DNA of 53,113 bases from Candidatus Thorarchaeota archaeon SMTZ1-45 (lineage in GTDB: Archaea; Asgardarchaeota; Thorarchaeia; Thorarchaeales; Thorarchaeaceae). The notes under the pieces are model-generated. The model ran no database searches. It saw nothing but the letters and a program-made list of their open reading frames with translations, and was not told the origin of the DNA. The stretch lies in the NCBI GenBank assembly GCA_001563335.1, contig LRSL01000038.1, positions 1-53,113 on the forward strand, read 5' to 3'. Shown piece after piece: positions 40,120 through 48,442 of the stretch (its first letter is position 1; the number at the start of each line of letters is the position of its first letter). The position numbers and the translations under genes were made by a program.

Positions 40120-40977
40120 ATGCTTAATTCGATTACAAATCCTATGAATTTGAGGTTGCCCCTTTTGGTTATGGAAGACCCAGACAGCATCGAACTTGAA
40201 GAAGCAACAGGAATTGGAATCTTCGAACCTGGAACTTTTTTGGAGGGTCAAATCAATAATAATCAGATGCTTGGGGTGTTAGGCTACACAGCCCTGGGCA
40301 TGATTCTCATGATTATTGGAACCGTGGTTATCATGATTCCACTAATGGCGGCAAATTTGATTTTTATTGACATTTATAGTGGGTATATCTACATTGACCC
40401 ATTAGCAATGCTGATTTTGACCTTAGCAGAGATTGCATTTGTCATTCCTCCAATGTACTATATCAGAAAATACGGACTTCCAAAATCGGCAATTGGTATC
40501 AAAAATATGGTTTCCCCTATTGATGCAATTCTTGGATTAGTTTTTGGAGCGACAATGCTTGGTGCAAATATACTGATTTCATGGTTTATGACAGAAGCAA
40601 CAGGTCCAGCTCCAATTGGGGAGGAACTCCTCGTAGCTAGAAATTGGCCAGAGATGTTTGCATGGATAATTACGATGTTGGTATTTGTGGGTTTCACTGA
40701 AGAACTTATTTTCAGAGGGTTCATGCAGAGAAGAATGGAAATGTATTTTCGGACTCGTGGAACATCAAATCACAGAGTCGTTGCCTTATTGATTAGCAGT
40801 TTTGTATTTGCCGCAATACACTTGGATATTATTGGGTTACCAACGAGATTTGTGCTTGGAATTTTTCTAGGCTTTCTAGCTCAGCAAAGGAACTACAATC
40901 TTCTGGGACCTTCCGTTGCTCATGGAGTTAACAATGCAGTTGTAGTTTTTCTCTCCAGTATACCATTTCTTTTTTAA
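40120..40977 (+). CDS. CPBP (Abi/Rce1-type) intramembrane metalloprotease
   Basis: A 285-residue (or shorter) polytopic membrane protein with about eight helices. It carries the CPBP family motifs: TEELIFRGFMQRR with Glu194, Glu195 and Arg199, FAAIHLD with His234, and AHGVNN with His268 and Asn271. Rce1, which trims prenylated CAAX proteins in eukaryotes, is in this family. Starts at 40120, 40144 and 40171 are possible; the last keeps all motifs and follows a TATA-like sequence near 40115. It is divergent from the site-1-protease-like subtilase, suggesting joint control. Confidence 0.86.
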   Translation: MLNSITNPMNLRLPLLVMEDPDSIELEEATGIGIFEPGTFLEGQINNNQMLGVLGYTALGMILMIIGTVVIMIPLMAANLIFIDIYSGYIYIDPLAMLILTLAEIAFVIPPMYYIRKYGLPKSAIGIKNMVSPIDAILGLVFGATMLGANILISWFMTEATGPAPIGEELLVARNWPEMFAWIITMLVFVGFTEELIFRGFMQRRMEMYFRTRGTSNHRVVALLISSFVFAAIHLDIIGLPTRFVLGIFLGFLAQQRNYNLLGPSVAHGVNNAVVVFLSSIPFLF

Positions 40978-40984
40978 AAAAAAA

Positions 40985-41007
40985 GGGATCTGATTATATC
41001 AGATCCC
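40985..41007 (-). terminator. Strong hairpin and T9 run, dodecin terminator
   Basis: GGGATCTGAT (40985-40994) pairs perfectly with ATCAGATCCC (40998-41007) around TAT. On the reverse strand nine T follow directly, the classic form of an intrinsic terminator for the dodecin gene ending at 41050. It also separates this gene from the convergent CPBP gene. Confidence 0.7.
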
Positions 41008-41049
41008 AAAATTCATCTTGAATGATTATAGCAATATGAATTGTAAAAC

Positions 41050-41253
41050 CTAAGCGCCATACTTGAAAGCCACTTTTATGTTCGCGCGGAATGCAGTAAT
41101 TTCATTGTCTGTCACTTTACATGTGAAATGATCAACATCTATTCCTACAATACCCCTAACTGTTTTTGCAGCGACTTCAAGGGCATTCTTACAGGCATCT
41201 TCCCAACTTTTGGGTGATTCTCCAATCAGTTCAATTACTTTAACGACACTCAT
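41050..41253 (-). CDS. Dodecin
   Basis: A 67-residue dodecin, a small protein that forms hollow dodecamers and binds flavins (riboflavin, FMN or related) or CoA. The whole fold is visible: VVKVIELIGESPKSWEDACKN strand-helix, then VDHFTCKVTDNEITAFRANIKVAF strands. ATG at 41253 is chosen because AAGGAGGTTT lies ten bases before it and the protein then has standard length; an in-frame start at 41316 would add an unrelated tail. Single gene with its own terminator. Confidence 0.93.
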   Translation of the reverse strand: MSVVKVIELIGESPKSWEDACKNALEVAAKTVRGIVGIDVDHFTCKVTDNEITAFRANIKVAFKYGA

Positions 41254-41339
41254 GTAGCTATCAAACCTCCTTGTGAATACTAATGGGGTGAAATCAGAAC
41301 TTAAGGCTCTTGTCACATGGATTGAAATGAAAGATGCAC

Positions 41340-42497
41340 CTATGCAAGAGTTGTTCTACGCGTAAAAATAATCCATGCAATCAGTATTAGAGCCAAGGAC
41401 AACTCTAGAATGATTAAGATATCACTCGTAAACTCAGCAAGTGCAACACCTTTGAATGCAGTATCTGCCATCATGACACGACCAAGATTAAGAGGATAAT
41501 AATCATCAACAAGTCCCACATCCATGAAACCAGTTCCCACAATCATACTGCCAAAGAGTAAGAATAGAAATGACTGATTTGCTTGAAGTCTCGTAGTAAC
41601 AAGAGTCGAGATTAAAACTCCAAGAGAAGAACCAGAGAGAGACATGAGTGCAAGAACAATATTCATTGTTAGATATTGAGCCCAAACATCGATATTGAAT
41701 AGTAACTGCCAGAGAACTAAGAGGAATTGAGCTTGCAACATTCCAACTACGAAATAAGCAAAGACTTTTGCTAGAATCGCTTCCATCTTACTTGCTGGTG
41801 TTAAAAGCATTCTATTAAGAGGAATGTCGCCAACTATAGCTTGAGCGGCAGTCGCTGCGACTCCGATGAAGACTGCAAAGACAATAAGAAAGACACCAAA
41901 TGTGGCTTCAAATCCGCTGGATCCAGGTGGTTGAAACTCAGAGATCATTTCATTGGAGATCTCGCCTTTTACCCAACCATGCTCTTCTCTGAACTCTTGA
42001 ACAACACGATTAAACTTTGAGAAGACTGAAGTCTGGATTTCAAAATCTGTACTACTGATATGGATGTCAACAAAAGCGGGAATGTCTCCAGTTATGTTAC
42101 CCTCAAACCCATATGGAATTACCGCATAAGCTTCAATTCTATTGAAGTATAATGCATCTAGTGCTTCTACCTCTGTTTCAAAGATTAAAGCAATAAAGTC
42201 AGGACTATTTGACAGATACCATGTGAAATTCTCAGATAGATCTTCTCCAGGGTAGGTATCCGTTGGGTCAATATCAACAATACCTAATCTAATTGCACCT
42301 TCATTCTTTCCTGTTTCAGGAGAAATACCGATTGCGGCCTGATTAGTTATTGCATACATAGTTCCCATAATCATAGTTGGAAGGACAAACACTAAGAGTA
42401 AGGCAAATTTGTCATTCTGAATCAGTCTAAGTTCTTTAAGGAACATAGACCTTATACGCCACAACTTTGTGTTCTTTTTCGTTCCTACCTTAGACAA
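41340..42497 (-). CDS. ABC-2 type permease, large-loop type, no adjacent ATPase
   Basis: A 385-residue membrane protein. One helix near the N terminus (KFALLLVFVLPTMIMGTMYA) is followed by a large extracellular domain of about 140 residues, then five or six helices. This is the NatB/YhgE-like ABC-2 exporter layout. Its ATPase must be encoded elsewhere. The start is TTG at 42497 with GGTGA before it; ATG at 42446 is a shorter option. It lies downstream of the AlkA-type gene on the same strand. Confidence 0.82.
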   Translation of the reverse strand: MSKVGTKKNTKLWRIRSMFLKELRLIQNDKFALLLVFVLPTMIMGTMYAITNQAAIGISPETGKNEGAIRLGIVDIDPTDTYPGEDLSENFTWYLSNSPDFIALIFETEVEALDALYFNRIEAYAVIPYGFEGNITGDIPAFVDIHISSTDFEIQTSVFSKFNRVVQEFREEHGWVKGEISNEMISEFQPPGSSGFEATFGVFLIVFAVFIGVAATAAQAIVGDIPLNRMLLTPASKMEAILAKVFAYFVVGMLQAQFLLVLWQLLFNIDVWAQYLTMNIVLALMSLSGSSLGVLISTLVTTRLQANQSFLFLLFGSMIVGTGFMDVGLVDDYYPLNLGRVMMADTAFKGVALAEFTSDILIILELSLALILIAWIIFTRRTTLA

Positions 42498-42563
42498 AGG
42501 TATTTCACCTGACTCTTCTTTTGCTTTTTCAACTAGACGCCTTTTATGGATTTTCTACCTGTT

Positions 42564-43460
42564 TTATGTGTTGATGAGTCCTAGGACCTCCGCGCACATT
42601 AGTAAATATAGAACCATTGTCCCAGATTTACCCCAATTCTGAGCATGTTCTTGAACCTGATTTGTATTCATCTTTTCACCTTGATTGTAGAGATTCCCCA
42701 ATATCTTCTGAATCACAAGATCATTAAATGCAAACACATTGAAGTTACCTAAACCAGCCAGTGATAGAACAAGTACAGTCCATTCGCCTATACCGTGTAT
42801 TGGTGCAAGTGTTTCAAGGACTTTTTCATATGGAGCTCCCACGAGTGAGTCAATGTCTAATTCATTAGTAGCGATAAGATTTGCAGTATGGTGAATATAT
42901 TCAGCCTTGTATCCAAATCCAAATTTGCGAAGGCCATCTATTCCAATATTTGTTAATGTGCTTGCATCTGGAAAGTAGTACAATAATTGACTCTGGAAGG
43001 ATATTGGTCTACAAAGTCCCAGAATCATTCTTCTCGTGAATATGTTTGCAGACTTATATGAGACTTGTTGCTGTATGATTGTTTTAATCAGTGCTTCATA
43101 CGGTGTTGGAGACATATATGGTCTAATACCTGCAACTCTAGGCGCAAGGTGAGCAATAATGGGATCATTCCGTATCTGAAGTATGGCACCATCAATATTG
43201 ACTGTTAAGCTTAAGGTTCGCTCTAACATCGCTTTTAGATTCTGCTTTACGATATCTGTTTCTGAGTGACTAACATTTAATGACTTTCCTGGCTTAGTTT
43301 GTCTTATGATCAGAGCCACGTGTCTATTCCCGACAGTATAGATGCGACTAAGAAACCCTTCTCCAGTGCATTCAGGTACAGGTTGGATATCAGGATAAAT
43401 CCAAGAATGTACAGAAGAGAGTAAATCGTAACCTTTTGGAACTTTGACATGGAATGACAA
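42564..43460 (-). CDS. AlkA-type DNA glycosylase (HhH-GPD)
   Basis: A 298-residue base-excision repair enzyme of the 3-methyladenine DNA glycosylase II class. The N-terminal domain is of the AlkA type. The catalytic domain has IKTIIQQQVSYKSAN, the helix-hairpin-helix LAPIHGIGEWTVLVL, and the catalytic Asp in VFAFNDLVIQK. There is no Cys cluster, so it is not an Fe-S glycosylase. The TTG start at 43460 is the only one before the conserved region. Confidence 0.88.
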   Translation of the reverse strand: MSFHVKVPKGYDLLSSVHSWIYPDIQPVPECTGEGFLSRIYTVGNRHVALIIRQTKPGKSLNVSHSETDIVKQNLKAMLERTLSLTVNIDGAILQIRNDPIIAHLAPRVAGIRPYMSPTPYEALIKTIIQQQVSYKSANIFTRRMILGLCRPISFQSQLLYYFPDASTLTNIGIDGLRKFGFGYKAEYIHHTANLIATNELDIDSLVGAPYEKVLETLAPIHGIGEWTVLVLSLAGLGNFNVFAFNDLVIQKILGNLYNQGEKMNTNQVQEHAQNWGKSGTMVLYLLMCAEVLGLINT

Positions 43461-43669
43461 TTACATCACTTTAGGAAAGACAAGGACATCAGCCAGATTA
43501 ATATCTCGCTTATGCTTGTTCTATTAAAATAGTATTGCAAGTAAGAACCAGTCTAGTACTACTCCTTATTCTTGTTGAAAGGGTTGCAATATTATTTGAA
43601 TTTATCAAATATTCTATATCAAAACATCAGGGTTAAAACGATACCAAAAGAAAAGAATCAAGAGTGAAA

Positions 43670-44017
43670 ATGGAGAGCGGTCCAAAATCTAGGTTAGATA
43701 GTCCATCAGTAAGATTCGGTATGATGATACTTGTGGTCATACTCTTGAATTTTGGATTTTTCTTTATACTGAATTTCTTGACCCCCTTAGTCACAGGAGT
43801 TATTGTTGGGTTCATGGTGGCTAGAATTAAGAATGGCATAACTATCAGTTTTATAGGGACCATATTTAGCTATTTCATTGTATTTTTAGTGTCTGAGTGG
43901 TTACTTAGCTTCAGAAACAATCCACTCGATGTTGCCATAGCTATACTCATCATGGGCTTGATAGGAGCTGCTGGAGGACTTATTGGATCAATAATCTCCA
44001 TCAAGATAAGGAAATAG
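43670..44017 (+). CDS. Small membrane protein, unknown
   Basis: A 115-residue protein with three or four helices (MMILVVILLNFGFFFIL, VTGVIVGFMVARI, FIGTIFSYFIVFLV and a Gly-rich last helix IMGLIGAAGGLIGSII). The Gly-rich end could pack tightly in oligomers. It is not assigned to a family. ATG at 43670 is preferred over GTG at 43664. It is convergent with the C25 peptidase gene, with one base between the stops. Confidence 0.62.
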   Translation: MESGPKSRLDSPSVRFGMMILVVILLNFGFFFILNFLTPLVTGVIVGFMVARIKNGITISFIGTIFSYFIVFLVSEWLLSFRNNPLDVAIAILIMGLIGAAGGLIGSIISIKIRK

Positions 44018-44018
44018 A

Positions 44019-45170
44019 TTAGGTATCAACAATTATTTTTCCAGGTGTGAATTGGGCATTTGGACCAACTGTGGTCCTGCGAAGTGGATTACCAAATAAG
44101 ATCCACTCAACAGTTGAAACAGCATTATCGATTGTGAGAGTCGTTGTTTCTCCATTTCTTACATTCTCTAGCTCTTCAAAGACTTTCGGTTCAAGATTCT
44201 CAGCCAAGGTCTTGTCAACTGCAACCTTTACCTCACCTATCAATTCATGGGAATCTAGAAGATCTAGAAACCCGAACTTCCATCCATCACAATACGCACA
44301 CGTACGCCAATCATCAAAGGGCTTCATATTATTCATTGTGTCAAGTGTAGCACCAATGTAAGAGGCGCCAGAGTTCAAGAATGCTTTCAGTAATGGGCCT
44401 TCTTGTGCAGTACTACAGGCTTCTGAATACACAACAGGATATCCTTCAAATTTAATCCTAGAGGCTTGATCATGACTCAGGATGACTGAGTTATGAGTCG
44501 CCCATTTGTCCGGTGTGCCATGTATACGTGATGTGAACACACCATCTGAGAATTGAAGGATAAACTCGCTCACTGAGAGTAGTCTTTCATCGCTCTTAGA
44601 GTATCGATTTAATACTTCAACATCGAATCCCAATTCTACGAGTGCTTGTACATGTCTATTAGATCTACTAGGTTGACTGTCAAAAACAATAGCGATGTCA
44701 CTATCGACAATGAAGGGATCCATGTGATACAATACTGTTTCAGGAGTTCCAAAGATGCGTCCAAACGGAAAATCGGGAATGCCATCTCCATCTAGGTCTT
44801 GAATAAAATAGTCAGTAAAAGCATATACACCATCGTATGAGATCTGTGTTGCCGGTAGTTCCTTATTTGTTCCTATTAGAAGAACACCTTTGTGGTAGTT
44901 GGGGTCATAGTTCTCTTTGACTGTCTTTTGCGTTAGCACCCAGGATCGACCCTTCTCGACAATGAAATCGGATTCAAGATCTTTGGCTTTTCTCTCATAT
45001 TGTTCAGCCTTTTTGTCACCTACTCTACCACAAATCACAAGCATTCGTTTGAGCAGGTCTCTGTTCATTCGACCAACATCAAAGGAGAGCTCGTCTTCAG
45101 ATCGGATTCTTCTGAATTTCTTCCTAATTTCATTAACAGTACCTATACCGCCCTTCCTGATAATGTTCAT
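44019..45170 (-). CDS. Intracellular C25 (gingipain-like, caspase-fold) peptidase
   Basis: A 383-residue clan CD cysteine peptidase of the C25 type. The motif FIQDLDGDGIPDFPFGR (about 122-138) is typical of C25. The catalytic pair is His217-Gly218 in SRIHGTPDKW and Cys252 in YSEACSTAQ, followed by LNSGASYIGAT. Unlike bacterial gingipains it has no signal peptide or secretion domain, so it should act in the cytoplasm. The fold is shared with caspases and metacaspases. It is divergent from the HAD phosphatase gene. Confidence 0.82.
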   Translation of the reverse strand: MNIIRKGGIGTVNEIRKKFRRIRSEDELSFDVGRMNRDLLKRMLVICGRVGDKKAEQYERKAKDLESDFIVEKGRSWVLTQKTVKENYDPNYHKGVLLIGTNKELPATQISYDGVYAFTDYFIQDLDGDGIPDFPFGRIFGTPETVLYHMDPFIVDSDIAIVFDSQPSRSNRHVQALVELGFDVEVLNRYSKSDERLLSVSEFILQFSDGVFTSRIHGTPDKWATHNSVILSHDQASRIKFEGYPVVYSEACSTAQEGPLLKAFLNSGASYIGATLDTMNNMKPFDDWRTCAYCDGWKFGFLDLLDSHELIGEVKVAVDKTLAENLEPKVFEELENVRNGETTTLTIDNAVSTVEWILFGNPLRRTTVGPNAQFTPGKIIVDT

Positions 45171-45254
45171 GACAACCGAGTCCTAATCAAAAGTGATAAT
45201 TACTGTTACTAGTGTAGCCGCACAAAGGAAACAAGGCAAGAATTGGTTATTAAC

Positions 45255-45899
45255 ATGACTTCAGAGATCAAGGTAATCACATTGGACCTGGATGGTGTGC
45301 TTTTTGATGGCTCAAGCGCAGCCTTCATTGTTGCAGAACGTGTTGGATTAGCAGAACAATACATGGCACTTTTCCAAAGAATGTCTAAGGAGAACATGAA
45401 CCTCAGAAAATCTGTGATTGAGGGCTCAAAGATTTGGAGGGGGATAACAATTGATGACTCGTACAAGGGCCTTATTGATTCATTGCCATTAATGTCAGGA
45501 GCAGCTGAAACAGTTGATACCTTGAAAGCATGGGGTTATGAAGTAGGTTGTATCTCCAGTGGTGTCAGTCAGTTTTTCATGGAGCCATTTACCAAAAGAT
45601 TGAATCTTAATTTTGCATATTCTAACATCCTAGGTTCAGAGAATGGTGCTCATGATGGAACTGTGAAATATATTATGGGTGGACCTGAAAAAGCAGAAAC
45701 TATTTTGAAACATGCACAAGAAAATGGATATTCAAAGGAGAACGTTGCTAGTGTTGGAAACGGGTTGAATGATATAGAATTATTCAAGGTTTCAGCATTT
45801 AGCATCGCCTACAATCCAGTTGACAAAAGAGTAAGTGATATAGCTTCAGTGACTGTAAATTCCAAGGACTTGCGTTCAATACTACACTACTTTAGATAG
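45255..45899 (+). CDS. HAD phosphatase, SerB-like
   Basis: A 214-residue HAD enzyme with complete motifs: LDLDGVLFDG (I), ISSGVSQF (II), a lysine around GGPEKAETIL (III) and GNGLNDIELF (IV). The small cap is helical (about 15-75), as in phosphoserine phosphatase. It probably removes phosphate from phosphoserine or a similar small molecule. ATG at 45255 is preferred to TTG at 45243. It is convergent with the DegT aminotransferase gene, two bases apart. Confidence 0.86.
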   Translation: MTSEIKVITLDLDGVLFDGSSAAFIVAERVGLAEQYMALFQRMSKENMNLRKSVIEGSKIWRGITIDDSYKGLIDSLPLMSGAAETVDTLKAWGYEVGCISSGVSQFFMEPFTKRLNLNFAYSNILGSENGAHDGTVKYIMGGPEKAETILKHAQENGYSKENVASVGNGLNDIELFKVSAFSIAYNPVDKRVSDIASVTVNSKDLRSILHYFR

Positions 45900-45901
45900 G
45901 A

Positions 45902-47038
45902 CTAGTCTAATATCTTAGCGAAGGCATTCTTGATTTGTTCCTTTTCCTCGCTAGAAAGAATTGGATGAATCGGAATATCGAAGTGTCTTTGTCCGATTTC
46001 TTCTGATATTGGTAGGTTGACTACAGAATAATCAGGATAGTCGATGAATTTCGCCCATCGCCACTTCTGAATATTGAGATAAGTGTCCTGTTTGTGACAG
46101 GGTAATGCGTAGACTGCTCTTGATCCAATATCCTCAGCTCTCAAAGCAGTAACAATTTCATCTCTGGTCATCTTCTCAGAGTAGAATCGAGGTACATAGA
46201 GATGATATGATGACTTGAGTCCTTGGTCTTCAACCTGTGGTTTGATTGACTCATACTCTGAGAAGAAGTCATCAAATTCCTGAGCATTTCTTCTTCTCTG
46301 CTTGACTGCTTCAGGTAGTCGCTTGAGTTGTTCGATTCCAATTGCAGCAACGAAATCTAACATCCGATTATTATATCCGATTCTATAATGACTATACCCC
46401 CCCTGTTTGCCACGACCATGATTCTTGACCATTAAAATTTCATCATATAGCTCTTCATTATTTGTTGTAATCATTCCACCCTCTCCTGTCATCATGTTTT
46501 TTGTAGCATAGAAGGAGAAGGCAGAAACATGTCCAATAGAACCCACCTTCTTTCCTTCTACTTCTGCTCCATGGGATTGACAGGCATCTTCTATGACTAA
46601 CAAATCATGAGAGTTTGCAACCTCCATAATGTGCTTCATATCTGCAGGCATTCCGAAGATATGCACAGGCATAATTGCACGGGTTTTGTCTGTGATTGCA
46701 TCCTCAATAAGATCAGGGTCAATATTGTAAGTATCTGGTTTTACATCGACAAAAACAGGAATTGCTCCAACCATCGAAATCGAATTCGCAGAAGCAATAA
46801 ATGTGAAGGGAGAGGTGATGACCTCATCACCAGGTTGAATGTCCATTGCTTCAAGAGCAGTACTAAGAGCTGTTGTTCCATTATTTGTCACGGTGGCAAA
46901 CTTGGTACCAGTGTAATCTGCAAATAGCTTCTCCAATTCTCGAGATACTTTGCCTTCAGCCAACATCCCAGATTGGAGAACGCGTTTTACAGCTTCAATT
47001 TCTTCTTGACCTATAATTGGCTTAGCGAATGGGATCAT
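45902..47038 (-). CDS. DegT/DnrJ/EryC1-family sugar aminotransferase
   Basis: A 378-residue PLP enzyme that transfers an amino group to a keto-sugar nucleotide, normally for surface glycans. Family blocks are LQSGMLAEGKVSRELE, the NNGTTAL phosphate loop, EDACQSHGAEV and the PLP lysine in FSFYATKNMMTGEGG. The C-terminal HIGYNNRMLD-like block reads RIGYNNRMLDFVAAIG. No other sugar-nucleotide genes are in the cluster apart from glmS farther away. Confidence 0.92.
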   Translation of the reverse strand: MIPFAKPIIGQEEIEAVKRVLQSGMLAEGKVSRELEKLFADYTGTKFATVTNNGTTALSTALEAMDIQPGDEVITSPFTFIASANSISMVGAIPVFVDVKPDTYNIDPDLIEDAITDKTRAIMPVHIFGMPADMKHIMEVANSHDLLVIEDACQSHGAEVEGKKVGSIGHVSAFSFYATKNMMTGEGGMITTNNEELYDEILMVKNHGRGKQGGYSHYRIGYNNRMLDFVAAIGIEQLKRLPEAVKQRRRNAQEFDDFFSEYESIKPQVEDQGLKSSYHLYVPRFYSEKMTRDEIVTALRAEDIGSRAVYALPCHKQDTYLNIQKWRWAKFIDYPDYSVVNLPISEEIGQRHFDIPIHPILSSEEKEQIKNAFAKILD

Positions 47039-47105
47039 GTCAACCCACCTGTGGATGAAATTCTATCCGGAATAAAACCCTTTGGCATGTATGAAATATG
47101 TACTG

Positions 47106-47672
47106 CTAGGATGTTGTTGGTTCAGGAATTGCTTCCAGCTCAGCTTGGAGTTCCTTATAACGTGCAGTTCGACGTCTGTTTTCAATCAGTCCCACAAGAC
47201 CAATTGAAGCGCTCATTACTGCGAGTGCCACTAGCATATAGGCTAAGTTGGCAAGATAGAAAATTATAGCAAGTGCTAATCCGCTCATAAAGCCAGTTGA
47301 AGCTCTTACAAAGTTAGTCGTTTTCCTTGGAGTGAGTCTTTGACTCATCCAATCAATAACAGTTGTGAAACCCAATGCTACTGCAACAAAGAACCAGAAC
47401 CATTCAGGGTTAAGCTGAATTCGAAAGATGAAGAGAATAAGTAGCCCGCCCCCAAGACCACCATAGATTCCGCTACAGCGTCCGCATAAGTAGACTGATC
47501 GACCAAAGAATGTAACACGGAGACAGTGTCCATACATGGAGGGTGGGTGATGTGAAAGTAGCATATGCACACCTTCACGGAAATCTCCTGTCTGGTCAAA
47601 CTCTTCCATGCTATCAACCAAGAGCTCATCCGGAGGTCTGTCGCCTTCATCTGTATTGCTCACAGATATCAC
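47106..47672 (-). CDS. DUF2085-like membrane protein
   Basis: A 188-residue membrane protein. A soluble N terminus is followed by HHPPSMYGHCLRVTFFGRS and VYLCGRCSGIYGG, the His/Cys pattern of DUF2085 proteins, and then about four helices. The conserved Cys and His may bind a metal at the membrane. The C terminus is charged and helical. Function unknown. Confidence 0.75.
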   Translation of the reverse strand: MISVSNTDEGDRPPDELLVDSMEEFDQTGDFREGVHMLLSHHPPSMYGHCLRVTFFGRSVYLCGRCSGIYGGLGGGLLILFIFRIQLNPEWFWFFVAVALGFTTVIDWMSQRLTPRKTTNFVRASTGFMSGLALAIIFYLANLAYMLVALAVMSASIGLVGLIENRRRTARYKELQAELEAIPEPTTS

Positions 47673-47950
47673 ACACTAGGTCCCACTTTCAGAGTCTTAA
47701 AACCTATTGCTTCCGGTCATCTAAACAATATAATCTATTTAACGAACTTTAAACGATTTTAAATGCCCAGAGTTTTTTCACTCTTTCAAACTATTTTATT
47801 TGCAATAATAGCATAAACTTCGTCTATTGGCCATTTCAATGGGTTCTGGACTGACCGATATGAATGATGAAGCAGAACGACAATGATAGGATTTTAATGC
47901 AGGTTCATTCAAGGTAACTCCACTTTAATAAAACAACGGACGGAAGCATA

Positions 47951-48442
47951 ATGGAGAAACTGCTACTTGTCGATATGGACAAATGCACAGGATGCAAGCA
48001 GTGTTCACTTGCATGCTCTCTTACAAAAGAAGATTTGTTTGATTCATCTAGAGGTCGAATTAAGATTCTAAAGAAAGAGGATATCGCACTAGGACTGCAA
48101 CTTCTATGTGAACAATGCGAGTCGCATCCCTGTATTGCATCTTGTCCAAACGGAGCCCTATCAAGAGATGATAAGACTGGAATAATCACAGTTGATGAGA
48201 AACTCTGTACATCACAAGGTGCTTGTGTTGATGCTTGTATATATCATGCTATTCGCTTACACCCTGAAATAAAACAACCAATGTTTTGTGATCTGTGTGG
48301 AGGTGACCCTTATTGTGTCAAGCACTGTGTTCCAGGGGCACTTCAATGGGTAAACGAATCTGATGATACGTCAAAGATGAAGAAGAAATTCCGCTCATCT
48401 AGAATGACCAAGTATAAAGAGCTCAAGAAGGAGGTTGCATAA
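47951..48442 (+). CDS. Multi-cluster ferredoxin, AOR partner
   Basis: A 163-residue HycB/DmsB-type ferredoxin. Clusters: CTGCKQCSLAC (12-22), CEQCESHPCIASC, CTSQGACVDAC and CDLCGGDPYCVKHC. Three have four cysteines; the third motif has only three. Fifteen motif cysteines therefore suggest three or four [4Fe-4S] clusters. The gene ends one base before the AOR start, so it is the likely electron acceptor of that enzyme. A TATA-like CTTTAATAAAAC lies about 20-30 bases upstream. Confidence 0.92.
   Translation: MEKLLLVDMDKCTGCKQCSLACSLTKEDLFDSSRGRIKILKKEDIALGLQLLCEQCESHPCIASCPNGALSRDDKTGIITVDEKLCTSQGACVDACIYHAIRLHPEIKQPMFCDLCGGDPYCVKHCVPGALQWVNESDDTSKMKKKFRSSRMTKYKELKKEVA

Noticed and set aside
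40024..40251. N-terminal extension of the subtilase to 40251
   Set aside because: It would run across the divergent CPBP gene start; a signal-anchor at the N terminus makes sense only from the later Met.
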